Part shown: positions 59,201 through 61,558 of the stretch, piece after piece
Position numbering within the stretch: the stretch's first letter is position 1
Layout: each line of letters opens with the position of its first letter
Origin: Echinarachnius parma
Taxonomy: Eukaryota > Echinodermata > Echinoidea > Clypeasteroida > Echinarachniidae
Direction of reading: 5' to 3'
DNA: 64,000 nucleotides
NCBI GenBank assembly: GCA_037951105.1
Contig: JBAMJV010008508.1
Span: forward strand, 1-64,000
Notes under the pieces: generated by a model
Seen by the model: only the letters and a program-made list of their open reading frames with translations
Told to the model about the DNA's origin: nothing
Database searches by the model: none
Program-made: the position numbers and the translations under genes

Positions 59201-59330
59201 ACAATTACTTACCTTTCTTTTGTTTGGAAGGCCATAGGTAGTACGTCAATGGAAATAGAACAAGCGCATAAAATGATACGAGGAAATAAAGAGACGTTCC
59301 ACCAGATTCGTCATACTCAAATTTGGCCAT
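22115..59330 (-). CDS. SEC63: Translocation protein SEC63 homologue, whole gene (22 coding exons)
   Basis: SEC63 is an ER-membrane J-protein. With SEC61 and SEC62 it recruits the lumenal Hsp70 BiP to pull proteins through the translocon. Joining 22 exons gives one open frame of 765 codons including the stop (764 aa), the normal family length. Visible in order: N-terminal membrane segment (about residues 14-35, ending YYLWP), second membrane segment (about 77-93), J domain from about 103 with HPD at 132-134, third membrane segment (about 193-209), Sec63/Brl region (about 212-480, with the GTWWYRSIRY motif), Lys/Gly-rich and acidic linkers (480-650), a WWWVYLADRK-containing Fn3-like C-terminal part, and an acidic tail ending DSDDE. 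The start is the first ATG in the exon matching the family N-terminus; the stop TAA is at 22117-22115. Topology and function are known for the family; exon limits are mine. The gene spans 37.2 kb, and eleven exons have decayed tandem copies in introns. Confidence 0.95.
22300..22560 (-). pseudogene. Two degenerate copies of SEC63 exon 22
   Basis: 22345-22425 reads VAKMLKKDNLRWDTSDKDTE on the minus strand, and 22480-22540 reads VAVKEAQEIRDQYLQLDILD. Both align with VDVKEAKKIDEFHPQWDISD of the real exon, but both lack the rest of the acidic tail. A trace of a further copy (TCGTCCAAGATGTGTCA) is near 22660. Confidence 0.6.
22752..22931. mobile_element. Hairpin MITE, GTTGCAGAAAGAGAT ends
   Basis: GGGCCCGTTGCAGAAAGAGA and TCTCTTTCTGCAACTGGGCC are inverted, with TTACAATTAATTGTAA-type inner palindromes. 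A related element (24885-25037) shares GCAAGTCAGAAA and GTGCATTTGAACC. Confidence 0.7.
22951..23990 (-). repeat. 115-bp tandem array carrying SEC63 exon 21 and its donor
   Basis: Nine units start at 22961, 23076, 23191, 23306, 23421, 23536, 23651, 23766 and 23881 (position of ATGCTTAACA). They are nearly identical. Each has the last 60 bases of exon 21, the donor ATCAAG|GTAAAT and 55 intron bases. In the transcript sense each copy is preceded by CTAACTGAACTAACAG, which ends in an AG exactly at a codon boundary. Only the unit nearest 23990 joins the complete exon. Confidence 0.92.
23912..24013 (-). CDS. SEC63: SEC63 exon 21
   Basis: Reads IQLQFKAPAKGFYQYALCVR and on to LDLDLVKTIK, matching the Fn3-like C-terminal domain. 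Acceptor CCTCTAG, donor ATCAAG|GTAAAT, phase 0. Its 3' 60 bases, the donor and the following intron are repeated eight more times downstream with a 115-bp period. Confidence 0.94.
24885..25037. mobile_element. Diverged hairpin MITE related to 22752-22931
   Basis: GTTGCGTAAAGATA at the left, TATCGCAACTCTTTAGTATGCAAC at the right, and AAGTCAGAAATTATGTGCAT inside. Arms are inverted but diverged. Confidence 0.5.
25070..25168 (-). CDS. SEC63: SEC63 exon 20 (C-terminal Fn3-like domain)
   Basis: Reads VKNEWWWVYLADRKSLRMVT and on to VYDLKGEKE. The WWWVYLADRK motif is strongly conserved. Acceptor TTTCAG, donor AAGGAG|GTAAGA, phase 0. Two upstream copies (period 182-183 bp) lack the last codons and the donor. 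Confidence 0.95.
25260..25550 (-). pseudogene. Two truncated tandem copies of SEC63 exon 20
   Basis: Copies with acceptors at 25350 and 25533 repeat the exon 20 acceptor at 25168 with a period of 182-183 bp. They keep VKNEWWWVYLADRKS, but after VYDL they run into intron-like sequence with no donor and a stop. The neighbouring AATAGTAATAGT intron is copied too. Confidence 0.85.
25690..25953. mobile_element. TIR MITE, TGTGACCGGCTATAGC family
   Basis: TGTGACCGGCTATAGCAAAA and its inverse (GGCTATAGCTGGTCACATAT) bound the element. A second member is at 26469-26717. Confidence 0.8.
26030..26460. repeat. Three tandem copies of a ~140-bp unit with G-rich ends
   Basis: GTGCAGCACCCTACCACCCC recurs at about 26062, 26206 and 26344, followed by CATATGACAGTAGTGG and a G-rich GGGGAGGGG tract. 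The minus strand is C-rich; no coding signal. Confidence 0.85.
26469..26717. mobile_element. TIR MITE, TGTGACCGGCTATAGC family, second copy
   Basis: Same ends and core as 25690-25953. Its right end lies 23 bases from the SEC63 exon 19 donor. Confidence 0.8.
26740..26902 (-). CDS. SEC63: SEC63 exon 19 (acidic linker and helix)
   Basis: Reads SSDDEEGMDEKGEG, then EEEWEALQTGLTRKEKVLEG and HSPYFPD. The EWxxLQ...RKEK pattern and SPYFPD match SEC63 just before its C-terminal domain. Acceptor TTATAG, donor GAT|GTAAGC, phase 0. Seven decayed copies lie upstream at 26943-28200; only this copy lacks an in-frame stop. Confidence 0.92.
26943..28200 (-). pseudogene. Seven decayed tandem copies of SEC63 exon 19
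   Basis: Copies recur at spacings of about 194, 180, 182, 187, 178, 202 and 164 bp (position of the CCAT of GMDEK). Six keep an AG acceptor, at 27096, 27276, 27645, 27823, 28025 and 28189. All contain an in-frame TAG in the acidic stretch. Two subtypes exist: one reads GEGGGGGDNDD-stop, the other DEKAAEGGGDDDD...EKE-stop, so the array expanded after an initial split. The exon 3' end (EALQTG) is only partly kept. Confidence 0.85.
28283..28354 (-). ncRNA. tRNA-like sequence, probably SINE or tRNA pseudogene
   Basis: On the minus strand CTGGTTGAGCACC (D-arm-like), CTTGCAA (anticodon-loop-like) and GGGTTCAATTCC (B box) are at tRNA spacing. Acceptor-stem pairing is poor. Confidence 0.5.
29020..29081 (-). 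CDS. SEC63: SEC63 exon 18 (acidic linker)
   Basis: Reads VDQGDRSGAESDDEIAQNSA. Acceptor TTTCTCAG, donor CAAG|GTGAGT, phase 2. Its phase joins exon 17 and exon 19 exactly. Confidence 0.82.
29398..29640. mobile_element. TIR MITE, CCCGGTCACATATCAC family
   Basis: GCCCGGTCACATATCACCG at the left and CCGGTAATATGTGACTGG at the right are inverse, with CGGACGCCCG/CGGGCATCCG inside. Same family as 20933-21180, in opposite core orientation. Confidence 0.75.
30171..30629 (+). pseudogene. Crypton-like tyrosine recombinase fragment, frameshifted
   Basis: Starting at ATG 30171 the frame reads MAATHVRFELFDEDEMDKFL, then LSDMDLKSLDQVLGRLYAGV and SYSKKSLQALRYVVCRDIF and stops at 30464. After a one-base slip in a T run it continues NLRDIDIIKDTNFAKPGRVF and LRKLKEEGKANVKH to a stop at 30629. 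The pattern (few acidic residues, L..LD..L..FY, S.SL..LR, then KDxxF...VF...L.KLKEEGKA) is that of the N-terminal region of Crypton-derived proteins of the KIAA1958/ZMYM/QRICH1 type. The catalytic recombinase half is absent. It lies in SEC63 intron 17 on the opposite strand. Confidence 0.6.
31368..32207. mobile_element. Dispersed repeat with nuclear-receptor half-site monomers and (ACGG)n
   Basis: Starts ACTAGATGGATCTTCGATTG and ends CTTCGTTGGCGGAGGCATAA; near both ends is ATAATGCCTCCG or its relative. The middle is ~150-bp monomers each with GTGACCTTGACC...CATGACCCC and a TTGAxATCTGxCA block, then (GACG)n at about 32059-32158. A second copy is at 42318-43346 and a remnant at 50425-50550. Confidence 0.85.
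32240..32335 (-). pseudogene. Fragment copy of SEC63 exon 17 3' end
   Basis: Repeats the last ~35 bases of exon 17 plus donor (minus-strand CAGAAGACGATGATCAAGCG then GTAAAC) and about 50 bases of the following intron. Confidence 0.75.
32444..32647 (-). CDS. SEC63: SEC63 exon 17 (Lys/Gly-rich linker)
   Basis: Reads DSPMASKNKPKVWEKQQKKK, then a Gly run, KPKPKKQQPKK and EALAEDDDQA. The basic tract matches the low-complexity linker of SEC63. Acceptor TTCATAG, donor AAGCG|GTAAAG, phase 0. Two upstream copies (32840-32943, 33145-33218) are interrupted by stops and C-runs, so this is the only usable one. Confidence 0.85.
32840..33218 (-). pseudogene. Two truncated tandem copies of SEC63 exon 17
   Basis: Copies with acceptors at 32943 and 33218 (spacing about 296 and 275 bp). 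The nearer reads DSPMASKNKPKVWEKQQKKK then a stop in the Gly tract. The farther has MATQVWEKQLK-stop. Both run into C/G-rich and CTG-rich tracts where the Lys/Gln-coding part was. Confidence 0.8.
33094..33146. repeat. C-rich homopolymer tract
   Basis: About 50 bases of almost pure C inside the decayed exon 17 copy. Confidence 0.9.
33646..33735 (-). CDS. SEC63: SEC63 exon 16 (linker)
   Basis: Reads IPSEDDVSSTAGMPALESRE and on to REVSEK, a polar and acidic linker that varies between species. Acceptor TTGCAG, donor AAAAG|GTGAGT, phase 0. It rests on splice sites and phase more than on similarity. Confidence 0.8.
34040..34840. mobile_element. Element with G-run/C-run ends and two internal direct repeats
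   Basis: A G-run, CTAAAAGGG and a C-run occur at 34073-34110; a G-run, CTAAATCAG and a C-run at 34785-34816. Inside, CGGCAACCGAAACTC...ATAGATGTC...ATGCTAATTAGAGC is repeated at about 34120 and 34278. A related end is at 39480-39640. Confidence 0.55.
35248..35372. repeat. (AAAT)n microsatellite
   Basis: Imperfect AAATAAAT tract of about 125 bases. Confidence 0.95.
35375..35938. mobile_element. Dispersed repeat with tandem ~160-bp monomers and (ACGG)n
   Basis: TACCATAATTAATTAATGGA...TTCTGTGTAGAAGTTT...AAATCAAAATCGGT is present twice in full and once in part, followed by (GGAC)n at 35822-35880 and an end with GCTCATCGGGCCCTTCGGGC. The architecture parallels 31368-32207, with different monomers. 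Confidence 0.75.
36313..36395 (-). CDS. SEC63: SEC63 exon 15
   Basis: Reads VHDDEDKATITAGAIVTAAI and on to TLRRENFT, the short segment that closes the first half of the Sec63 domain. Acceptor TTTCTAG, donor CACG|GTAAGT, phase 0. Confidence 0.9.
37065..37376. mobile_element. Foldback MITE, TTTCACAAAGATCCTAAGTT family
   Basis: GTGTTTCACAAAGATCCTAA and its inverse at the right end, about 310 bp. A G-run precedes it. Other copies: 38586-38898, 44907-45250, 48487-50107 (interrupted) and 61559-62438 (interrupted). Confidence 0.85.
37441..37535 (-). CDS. SEC63: SEC63 exon 14
   Basis: Reads RYILRHLDERQYQDVLNVCA and on to PLIDADIKLE, matching the HFLEDEKYEEVM region of vertebrate SEC63. Acceptor CTCAAG, donor GAAG|GTAACA, phase 1. 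A foldback MITE ends about 65 bases downstream. Confidence 0.92.
38586..38898. mobile_element. Foldback MITE, TTTCACAAAGATCCTAAGTT family
   Basis: Complete copy with exact terminal inverted repeats and the GTTCTCGATGTAAAATTTA core. It ends about 105 bases from the exon 13 donor. Confidence 0.85.
39005..39057 (-). CDS. SEC63: SEC63 exon 13
   Basis: A 53-base exon reading RNIRSIGQFIRLKDTDKR. Acceptor TTTGCAG, donor AAGAG|GTTTGT (a weaker donor than its neighbours), phase 2. The match to relatives is modest, but the phases on both sides require it. Confidence 0.85.
39102..39475. mobile_element. TIR MITE, GGATAGTTGAGTTTTGGT family, right end missing
   Basis: Shares AGGATAGTTGAGTTTTGGT, CCTACACCTGCACCATTACA and AAGAGGAAGCATTTTTTT with complete copies at 54673-55240 and 61764-62323. 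The right part is replaced by a G/C-run element. Confidence 0.7.
39745..39836 (-). pseudogene. Shortened copy of SEC63 exon 12
   Basis: Repeats the donor and last part of exon 12 (TTTTTTGACTGGCAAAGC, ATGAGGGGTGATTTA) about 103 bases downstream of the real donor. An internal deletion and base changes destroy the frame. Confidence 0.75.
39855..39997 (-). CDS. SEC63: SEC63 exon 12
   Basis: Reads PAKEPKLQTIEHIMKLSPMI and on to PLMQLPHFTEETLRL, the conserved Sec63-domain core. Acceptor ATTACAG, donor AAAAAG|GTCAGT, phase 0. An internally shortened copy of the donor half lies downstream at 39745-39836. Confidence 0.93.
40428..40462. mobile_element. Terminal fragment of the donor-inserting element at exon 11
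   Basis: ACTTGCCCAACG followed by AAGTTAATTTCTAGCATGA matches the right ends of 50146-50377 and 53498-54199. It abuts the exon 11 donor (ACTTACG). I could not find the rest of the element. Confidence 0.6.
40468..40566 (-). CDS. SEC63: SEC63 exon 11
   Basis: Reads DRLYMVKKCPQLVQEMVNTA and on to FKYNGGN, equivalent to the KKCPALLQEMVN region of vertebrate SEC63. Acceptor ATGTAG, donor AATC|GTAAGT, phase 1. The donor is abutted by a fragment of the same element found at the donors of exons 2 and 3. Confidence 0.94.
40876..40948 (-). ncRNA. tRNA-like SINE segment
   Basis: On the minus strand GTGGCACGATCGGATGG, a CTTCAAA loop and GTGGGTTCAAACCCG lie at tRNA spacing. Upstream in the same repeat is TATATAGCGCATAT. 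It is not a canonical tRNA. Confidence 0.5.
41273..41740 (-). pseudogene. Decayed copies of SEC63 exon 10 and adjoining intron
   Basis: 41487-41575 repeats the donor half of exon 10 at 264 bp spacing (TGGCTCTGGCAGATGATCGG, GATGAGCGTGGATCAA) with the donor GT mutated. A shorter piece (GATGCTGTGTGGGTTGCAAC) is at 41288. Between copies a ~65-base block with GACTTTGTACA (41400-41465) is present in inverted orientation at 41655-41720. Confidence 0.75.
41751..41883 (-). CDS. SEC63: SEC63 exon 10
   Basis: Reads LVREFEINIKNKEKPFCFPY and on to IHAHLARSDHLPEPLDQ, the conserved helical part of the Sec63 domain. Acceptor TGTACAG, donor CCAAG|GTAAAG, phase 1. A decayed copy lies downstream at 41487-41575, where the donor GT has become CT. 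Confidence 0.92.
42318..43346. mobile_element. Dispersed repeat with nuclear-receptor half-site monomers, second copy
   Basis: Same ends as 31368-32207 and five monomers with GTGACCTTGACCTxTxACCTCATG-type cores, then (GACG)n with an internal GTACATACA interruption. Confidence 0.85.
43640..43734 (-). CDS. SEC63: SEC63 exon 9
   Basis: Reads RALIILSGSFEFDKRHNSKV and on to RPSDNEEVPK, matching the early Sec63 domain. Acceptor TTAATAG, donor CCCAAG|GTGAGG, phase 0. Confidence 0.92.
44054..44345. repeat. Intronic tandem duplication, ~166 bp, two copies
   Basis: ATGGGCAGTAGGC...ATACAAACTGAAATCAATTTT...GTGTTCTTTCACTCATC...AGAAATCTTACACTG occurs twice. No exon content. Confidence 0.8.
44470..44665. 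repeat. Copies of the intron 8 donor-side sequence
   Basis: TCGTCAGAGAATGGGATCC...GTCCTTATCCACACAATC and CATCGTCAGAGAACCGAAAC...CATCCACACAATC repeat the 60 bases beside the exon 8 donor (45255-45314). The second ends in CTGTTGTACTTAC, a relic of the donor. Confidence 0.7.
44907..45250. mobile_element. Foldback MITE, TTTCACAAAGATCCTAAGTT family
   Basis: Near-perfect ~345-bp palindrome. The arms differ by a few bases, so it could fold almost entirely. It ends 64 bases from the exon 8 donor. Confidence 0.85.
45315..45423 (-). CDS. SEC63: SEC63 exon 8 (start of Sec63 domain)
   Basis: Reads GTWWYRSIRYTAVEILIDTT and on to HKTPCMNLK. The WWYRSIRY motif is diagnostic of SEC63. Acceptor TTACCAG, donor AAAC|GTGAGT, phase 1. 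A truncated copy lies upstream at 45541-45625, and copies of its donor-side intron lie near 44585-44665. Confidence 0.95.
45541..45625 (-). pseudogene. Truncated copy of SEC63 exon 8
   Basis: Keeps the acceptor (TTACCAG) and reads GTWWYRPIRYTTEEILMDTP, then diverges and loses the donor. Acceptor spacing from the real exon is 193 bp. Confidence 0.85.
46061..47487. mobile_element. 1.4-kb TIR element, GGCAACGCTCGAAATTA ends
   Basis: TTAGGCAACGCTCGAAATTA and TAATTTCGAGCGTTGCCTTA are inverted ends. Both subterminal regions carry GGTGGCCCGxTCGGGCCAG. Long inner direct similarities (TTTTAACCTCACTTTTCC / TTTTAATCTCACAATTCC) suggest internal tandem duplication. No transposase frame seen. Confidence 0.75.
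47534..47584 (-). CDS. SEC63: SEC63 exon 7 (third membrane segment)
   Basis: A 51-base exon reading VLAAYGLAFMVILPITV, hydrophobic throughout, matching the third membrane helix of the family. Acceptor TTCTCAG, donor GTG|GTAAGT, phase 0 at both ends. Confidence 0.9.
48257..48315 (-). CDS. SEC63: SEC63 exon 6
   Basis: Reads ATQFGIALPAWIVDQNNSVW, a highly conserved SEC63 stretch just before the third membrane segment. Acceptor TTTCCAG, donor CTGG|GTATGT, phase 0. Confidence 0.94.
49607..49726 (-). CDS. Possible 39-aa acidic ORF, unknown
   Basis: ATGGCGGACGACTTG opens a 39-codon frame reading MADDLNLDLSFEVEDELDET and on to NDNVVKS-stop. The start context is good, and 90-140 bases upstream are an NRF1-type and a CRE-type site. 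No donor splice site lies inside the frame, so a longer spliced protein is not obvious. I do not recognise it. It may be the first exon of something carried in by the insertion, or chance. Confidence 0.25.
   Translation of the reverse strand: MADDLNLDLSFEVEDELDETENSSPILRSAQLNDNVVKS
49812..49866. promoter_or_regulatory. Promoter-like cluster: NRF1-type and CRE-type palindromes
   Basis: GCGCATGCGC at 49815-49824 matches the NRF-1 consensus and TGACGTCA at 49857-49864 is a perfect CRE. Both are within 140 bases of the ATGGCGG at 49726. Function is inference. Confidence 0.4.
50146..50377. mobile_element. Donor-inserting element family, copy not at a donor
   Basis: Starts GGGCTCGAAGTTAGCATAGG and ends ATTAATTTCTAGCATTA, with GGCCCAGGGCCACC near the start and GGGCCACCAGGTAAG near the end. 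Flanks share TCTATG. Confidence 0.65.
50587..50648 (-). CDS. SEC63: SEC63 exon 5 (end of J domain)
   Basis: Reads LTDEESRRNWEEHGNPDG. Acceptor TTCACAG, donor GGCAAG|GTAAGT, phase 1. It is the first of three tandem copies with a period of about 183 bp. The two upstream copies read EEYG, where most relatives have Tyr, but carry stops. Confidence 0.92.
50787..51190 (-). pseudogene. Two decayed tandem copies of SEC63 exon 5
   Basis: CCATACTCCT...CTCTTCATCTGTTAA at 50791 and 51144 repeats the exon and acceptor of 50608. The period is 183 bp, plus a 166-bp MITE inserted in the second copy. The reading is LTDEESRRNWEEYGS then a stop in one and an early stop in the other. The intron around each copy is duplicated as well. 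Confidence 0.85.
50828..50993. mobile_element. TTAA-flanked MITE inside exon 5 copy 2 (piggyBac-like)
   Basis: TTAAAGGTAG at the left and GCCCTTTAA at the right sit exactly in the GTTAACCTGTG sequence that is uninterrupted in the other exon 5 copies, which proves insertion with a TTAA target. Related to 19505-19684. Confidence 0.75.
51310..51848. mobile_element. TIR element with nested inverted repeat
   Basis: AACTGGGTTCCAAAAGAAAC / GCGACG at the left and TGTCGC / GTTTCTTTTGGAACCCAGTT at the right are inverted. Inside, AAAAATCACAGAAACTGCTCG (51495) is inverted at 51640. Confidence 0.8.
52268..52383 (-). CDS. SEC63: SEC63 exon 4 (J domain with HPD)
   Basis: Reads GATEAEIKRQYRKLSKQF, then HPDKEGG, then MFMRIAKAHA. 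The HPD triad (residues 132-134) is the part of a J domain that stimulates Hsp70 ATPase, so this copy looks active. Acceptor TTCAG, donor GCTGC|GTAAGT, phase 2. Confidence 0.95.
52755..53028. mobile_element. Donor-inserting element in SEC63 intron 3, with splice-donor TSD
   Basis: Begins ACTGCTCGAAACTAGC and ends AATTCTAGCACTG. ACTTACCC flanks it on both sides (52747-52754 and 53029-53036). The right copy is the exon 3 donor (GGGTAAGT on the transcript). An internal CTGGCCCAGGGCCACTAAAA is repeated twice. 274 bp. Confidence 0.8.
53035..53149 (-). CDS. SEC63: SEC63 exon 3 (second membrane segment, start of J domain)
   Basis: Reads RWIFLFIAWAVFILIAL (membrane segment), then a loop and YDPFEILQVDR, which opens the J domain. 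The acceptor is CTACAG and the donor is ATCGG|GTAAGT, ending in phase 0. The donor octamer is repeated on the far side of an inserted ~274-bp element at 52755-53028. Confidence 0.92.
53246..53326 (-). pseudogene. Truncated copy of SEC63 exon 3
   Basis: Repeats TATGTGGTCCCTCTCTACCT through CCCAGGCAATAAATAGG at 186 bp spacing. Both ends are lost, so neither splice site survives. Confidence 0.85.
53498..54199. mobile_element. Donor-inserting element in SEC63 intron 2, with splice-donor TSD and nested MITE
   Basis: Begins AAATGCTTGGACTTAACACAGG and ends TTAATTTCTAGCATGC. TCTTACC flanks it at 53491-53497 and 54200-54206; the latter is the exon 2 donor. Removing the nested MITE (53707-54149) leaves about 259 bp, near the 274 bp of the intron 3 copy. 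Confidence 0.75.
53707..54149. mobile_element. TIR MITE, TGTGACCTCACACCACAAAA
   Basis: ATATGTGACCTCACACCACA and TGTGGTGTAAGGTCACATAT are inverted ends, with CGACCGATAAGTCGG / CGACATAACGGTCG inside. Nested in the element at 53498-54199. Confidence 0.85.
54206..54311 (-). CDS. SEC63: SEC63 exon 2 (residues 40-75)
   Basis: Reads DDPEKSRKACHCDPCEAKRA and on to KNVLR, the lumenal loop between membrane segments 1 and 2. The acceptor is TTTTAG and the donor is TTAAG|GTAAGA. A transposon end (TTAATTTCTAGCATG on the plus strand) abuts the donor, and a 7-bp donor-like direct repeat lies at its far side (53491-53497). Confidence 0.9.
54385..54440 (-). pseudogene. Copy of SEC63 exon 2 acceptor edge
   Basis: ATTTTTCAGGATCATCTAAA and the following AAAACAAAATTAGGG repeat the exon 2 5' edge and its upstream intron about 100 bases upstream. 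Confidence 0.75.
54673..55240. mobile_element. TIR MITE, AAAGGGATAGTTGAGTTTTGGT family
   Basis: TTAAAGGGATAGTTGAATTTTG at the left and CCAAAACTCAACTATCCCTTTAA at the right. TTAA may be the target. Contains a short ATAATTGTGGGGTCCCCACAATTAT palindrome. Confidence 0.8.
55912..56175. mobile_element. TIR MITE, GGGTTGxATTACCGAACG ends
   Basis: GGGTTGCATTACCGAACGGG at the left and CGTTCGGTTAATACAACCCG at the right are inverted. Interior has GCGTCGTGAGGTGTTATACG and GC-rich DNA. Confidence 0.6.
56640..56705. repeat. Three ~21-bp tandem copies around TCxGAATTCGGA
   Basis: CGTATCCGATTTCGGATACGC, CGTATCAGAATTCGGATACGC and CGTGTCAGAATTCGGACACG follow each other. Each is itself near-palindromic. Confidence 0.8.
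57334..58757. mobile_element. 1.4-kb inverted-repeat element built of nested palindromes, with telomeric repeat
   Basis: CGAATTCCGGGCATAATCGTG / TAGGCCCCACCACTGCTATA at the left is inverse to the right end (TATAGCAGTGGTGGGGCCTA / CCGAATTCCG). Inside are a (CCCTAA)n stretch, TGGCTATAGGTCAGAT repeats at both sides, three ~115-145 bp palindromes starting AACTCTCTTTACTTACTCGT, and two hairpins on GACGAAATAAACCCAAT. Confidence 0.75.
57415..57449. repeat. Interstitial telomeric repeat (CCCTAA)n
   Basis: ACTAAACCCTAACCCAAACC then CCTAACCCTAACCCTAA: about five units with small variants. Confidence 0.8.
59213..59330 (-). CDS. SEC63: SEC63 exon 1 (residues 1-39, first membrane segment)
   Basis: Starts MAKFEYDESGG and runs through a hydrophobic stretch ending YYLWPSKQKK, the SEC63 N-terminus. 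ATG is at 59330-59328. The donor is AAAG|GTAAGT, and the exon ends in phase 1 with the G of an Asp codon. A 10-bp stem-loop lies directly before the ATG in the transcript. Confidence 0.93.
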
Positions 59331-59363
59331 TTTGAATAGTAAACGTGTACATAACTATTCAAA
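59331..59363 (-). promoter_or_regulatory. 5' UTR stem-loop with upstream ATG in its loop
   Basis: TTTGAATAGT and ACTATTCAAA on the plus strand form a 10-bp perfect stem with a 13-base loop. In the SEC63 transcript it ends at the base before the start ATG. The loop holds an ATG out of frame with SEC63. Whether it lies in the mRNA depends on the unknown transcription start. An effect on translation is inference. Confidence 0.5.
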
Positions 59364-59435
59364 TGTGACGTGCATGTGTATTATGTGTGTGTGTAAACAC
59401 CAGTAGTGTGTACTGTGTATAGTGTGTGTGTGGTA

Positions 59436-59464
59436 ATACCGGGGGGGGGGGGGGGGGGGGGGGG
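59436..59464. repeat. G homopolymer upstream of SEC63
   Basis: A G run about 110-135 bases upstream of the SEC63 ATG, preceded by GTGTGTGTG. Further C/G runs are at 59629-59695, 59855-59945 and 60163-60184. Confidence 0.9.
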
Positions 59465-60440
59465 CGGTCATTTATCCCACAATGTACCAACATTTCCTTA
59501 AAATTGGGTGAACCATACTCCTCGACCCTAATGCCATGGAATGCAAAGGATGGTTTGTTATCGTTTTTAACTTGATGTGTGATGTAATCCTATGCGTCAC
59601 TCCCAGGCGGGGACGGGTGAAACATGTCCCCCCCCCCGGCCCCCCATCACATTTGAAAGTGGAGGGGATTGTCCCTCCCCCCCCCCCCCCCCCCCACTTT
59701 TCCATAAATGTATACATTATGTATATTTGGTCATATAGATTGCACTACATATTGTATTTCTGTCTGAGGATATATATGCACCAAATCAATTGCACAATTT
59801 CAAGCCCAAAAGTGTGAAAGCTCCCTAGTGGCATGGGCGTTGGTCACGGGGGGATGGGGGGGGGGGATATATCCCCCCCCCCCCCCAATATTTCAGGTGG
59901 GGGGGGGGGGGGTGGCCTGTATTATTATCCCCCCCCCCCCCCCAAAATATTTTGGGGGTTCAAAAATATATAATAACATTGAAATAAAAGAGCATTGCCC
60001 CCTCTCATTCATAATGTGAAAGTTGATCATAATTATAGTCTTCTTTAAACCACATTTTGATAGCTTTGACAAAGCCCTCCTCATAACATGATGCTTGCAA
60101 TGTGCACTTAATAATCTTCCGATTTCTAAACAGCTAAATCCAAAAGCTTTTGGGCCCCCTATCCCCCCCCCCCCCCCCCCCCCCAGTCATAAAAACCCGG
60201 GCACGCTGCTGGGTTGTCTTTTCGCTCCCTCGCAAAGATGGTCAAAATGATGAGTATCATCCGCACCCAAATTCGAGAAGAAATCGACGCCTATGCCTAG
60301 TGGCATACCCTCCCCCACTCGATCGCTTCGCTTTCTCGCAATGCCGCCCCCCCCCCCCCCCCCCCCCCCCCACTTTTGATAAGATGTTGACGCCCTGGAA
60401 GGAGGTTATTACAGTCTGGGATTATCCTTTATCATCACCA

Positions 60441-60506
60441 TCCATAGGTTCATCATCGGGTTTGAACCCAGGCTGATTTGTTACCACCAGACCACAAAAC
60501 CTCTGC
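60441..60506 (-). ncRNA. tRNA-like SINE segment
   Basis: On the minus strand GTGGTCTGGTGGTAACA and GGGTTCAAACCCG are spaced as A and B boxes. No complete cloverleaf. Confidence 0.4.
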
Positions 60507-60544
60507 TATTCATGAATGCAAATTGTACATCATGCCCCCCCCCC

Positions 60545-60682
60545 CCCCATACAAAAAAATAATAATAACAATAAAAAATGAATAAATAAATAAAAAATAA
60601 AATACAAAATAAAAATTAAAATAAATAAATAAATAAATAAAATAAATAAATAAAAAATAAAAAATAATGATAATAATCAATT

Positions 60683-60727
<45 letters not shown>

Positions 60728-60735
60728 ATCGATCG

Positions 60736-60793
<58 letters not shown>

Positions 60794-60840
60794 TTATCAA
60801 TCGATACTACTATCAATCAATCAATCAATCAAAATGATAA
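60545..60840. repeat. AAAT-rich and (CAAT)n microsatellites
   Basis: AAATAAATAAAT up to about 60665, then (ATCA)n from 60675 to about 60832 with a GATCGATCGATC variant. Confidence 0.95.
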
Positions 60841-61189
60841 TAATAATTATGATATAAAATAAGTATGATCATTCAAAATGCCTCTTACAGATACACATGT
60901 GTCCCAATATTTTATGGAGAAAATATAAAGACCTGACAAAATTGGTAACGAGGGAATAAATTATGGTATAAATAATTATACATACAAAAGTATAGGTGAA
61001 GCCCTTTCCGAGTCCGTTTTCTTCCAAAAAGAAAAGACAGATAATGGAGAGGGGTTCCCCCCCCCCCCTTGATGAAAAAAGGGCTGTTTTTGGGGGTTCA
61101 AACCCCCTCCCCCTTTACAAAATTTAAGTGGTCTCGACTCTCGAGGCCACTTTTTAGTGGTCTCGACCATCATAACCAATGGTCGTCAC

Positions 61190-61440
61190 TGACACCCCCC
61201 CTCGAAAAATTTGCTGGACATCCCCCCTCGAAAAATCTTCAACCGACACCACCCCCTCCAAAAATCTTCACCGCCACCCCGCCCCTCGAAAAATCTTCAC
61301 CGACACCCCCCTCGAAAAATCCTCACCGATACCCCCCCTCGAAAATTCTTCACCGACACACCCCCCTCGAAAAATTTTCACCGACACCCCCCCCTCGAAA
61401 ATTTTGGTCGACGAAATAAGCCCCCCCCCCCCCTTGAAAT
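61190..61440. repeat. ~25-bp tandem repeat, CCCCCTCGAAAAAT...CACCGACA
   Basis: About nine degenerate units of CGACACCCCCCCTCGAAAA type. It produces Pro/Lys-rich frames in three registers, which I treat as non-coding. Confidence 0.9.
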
Positions 61441-61558
61441 AATCCTTGGTACGCCACTGATTGTGGCCCCTCTTGTTTATTTTGTGAAAGTTGTAAACCA
61501 CTTCTTGGCAAAATAAAGACTGCTTTTTTTGGATAGATCTGTGGAAAGAAACATCCCA

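Noticed and set aside
61069-61516. Pro/Lys-rich frames in three registers
   Set aside because: Produced by a ~25-bp tandem repeat with C-runs; no start or splice support.
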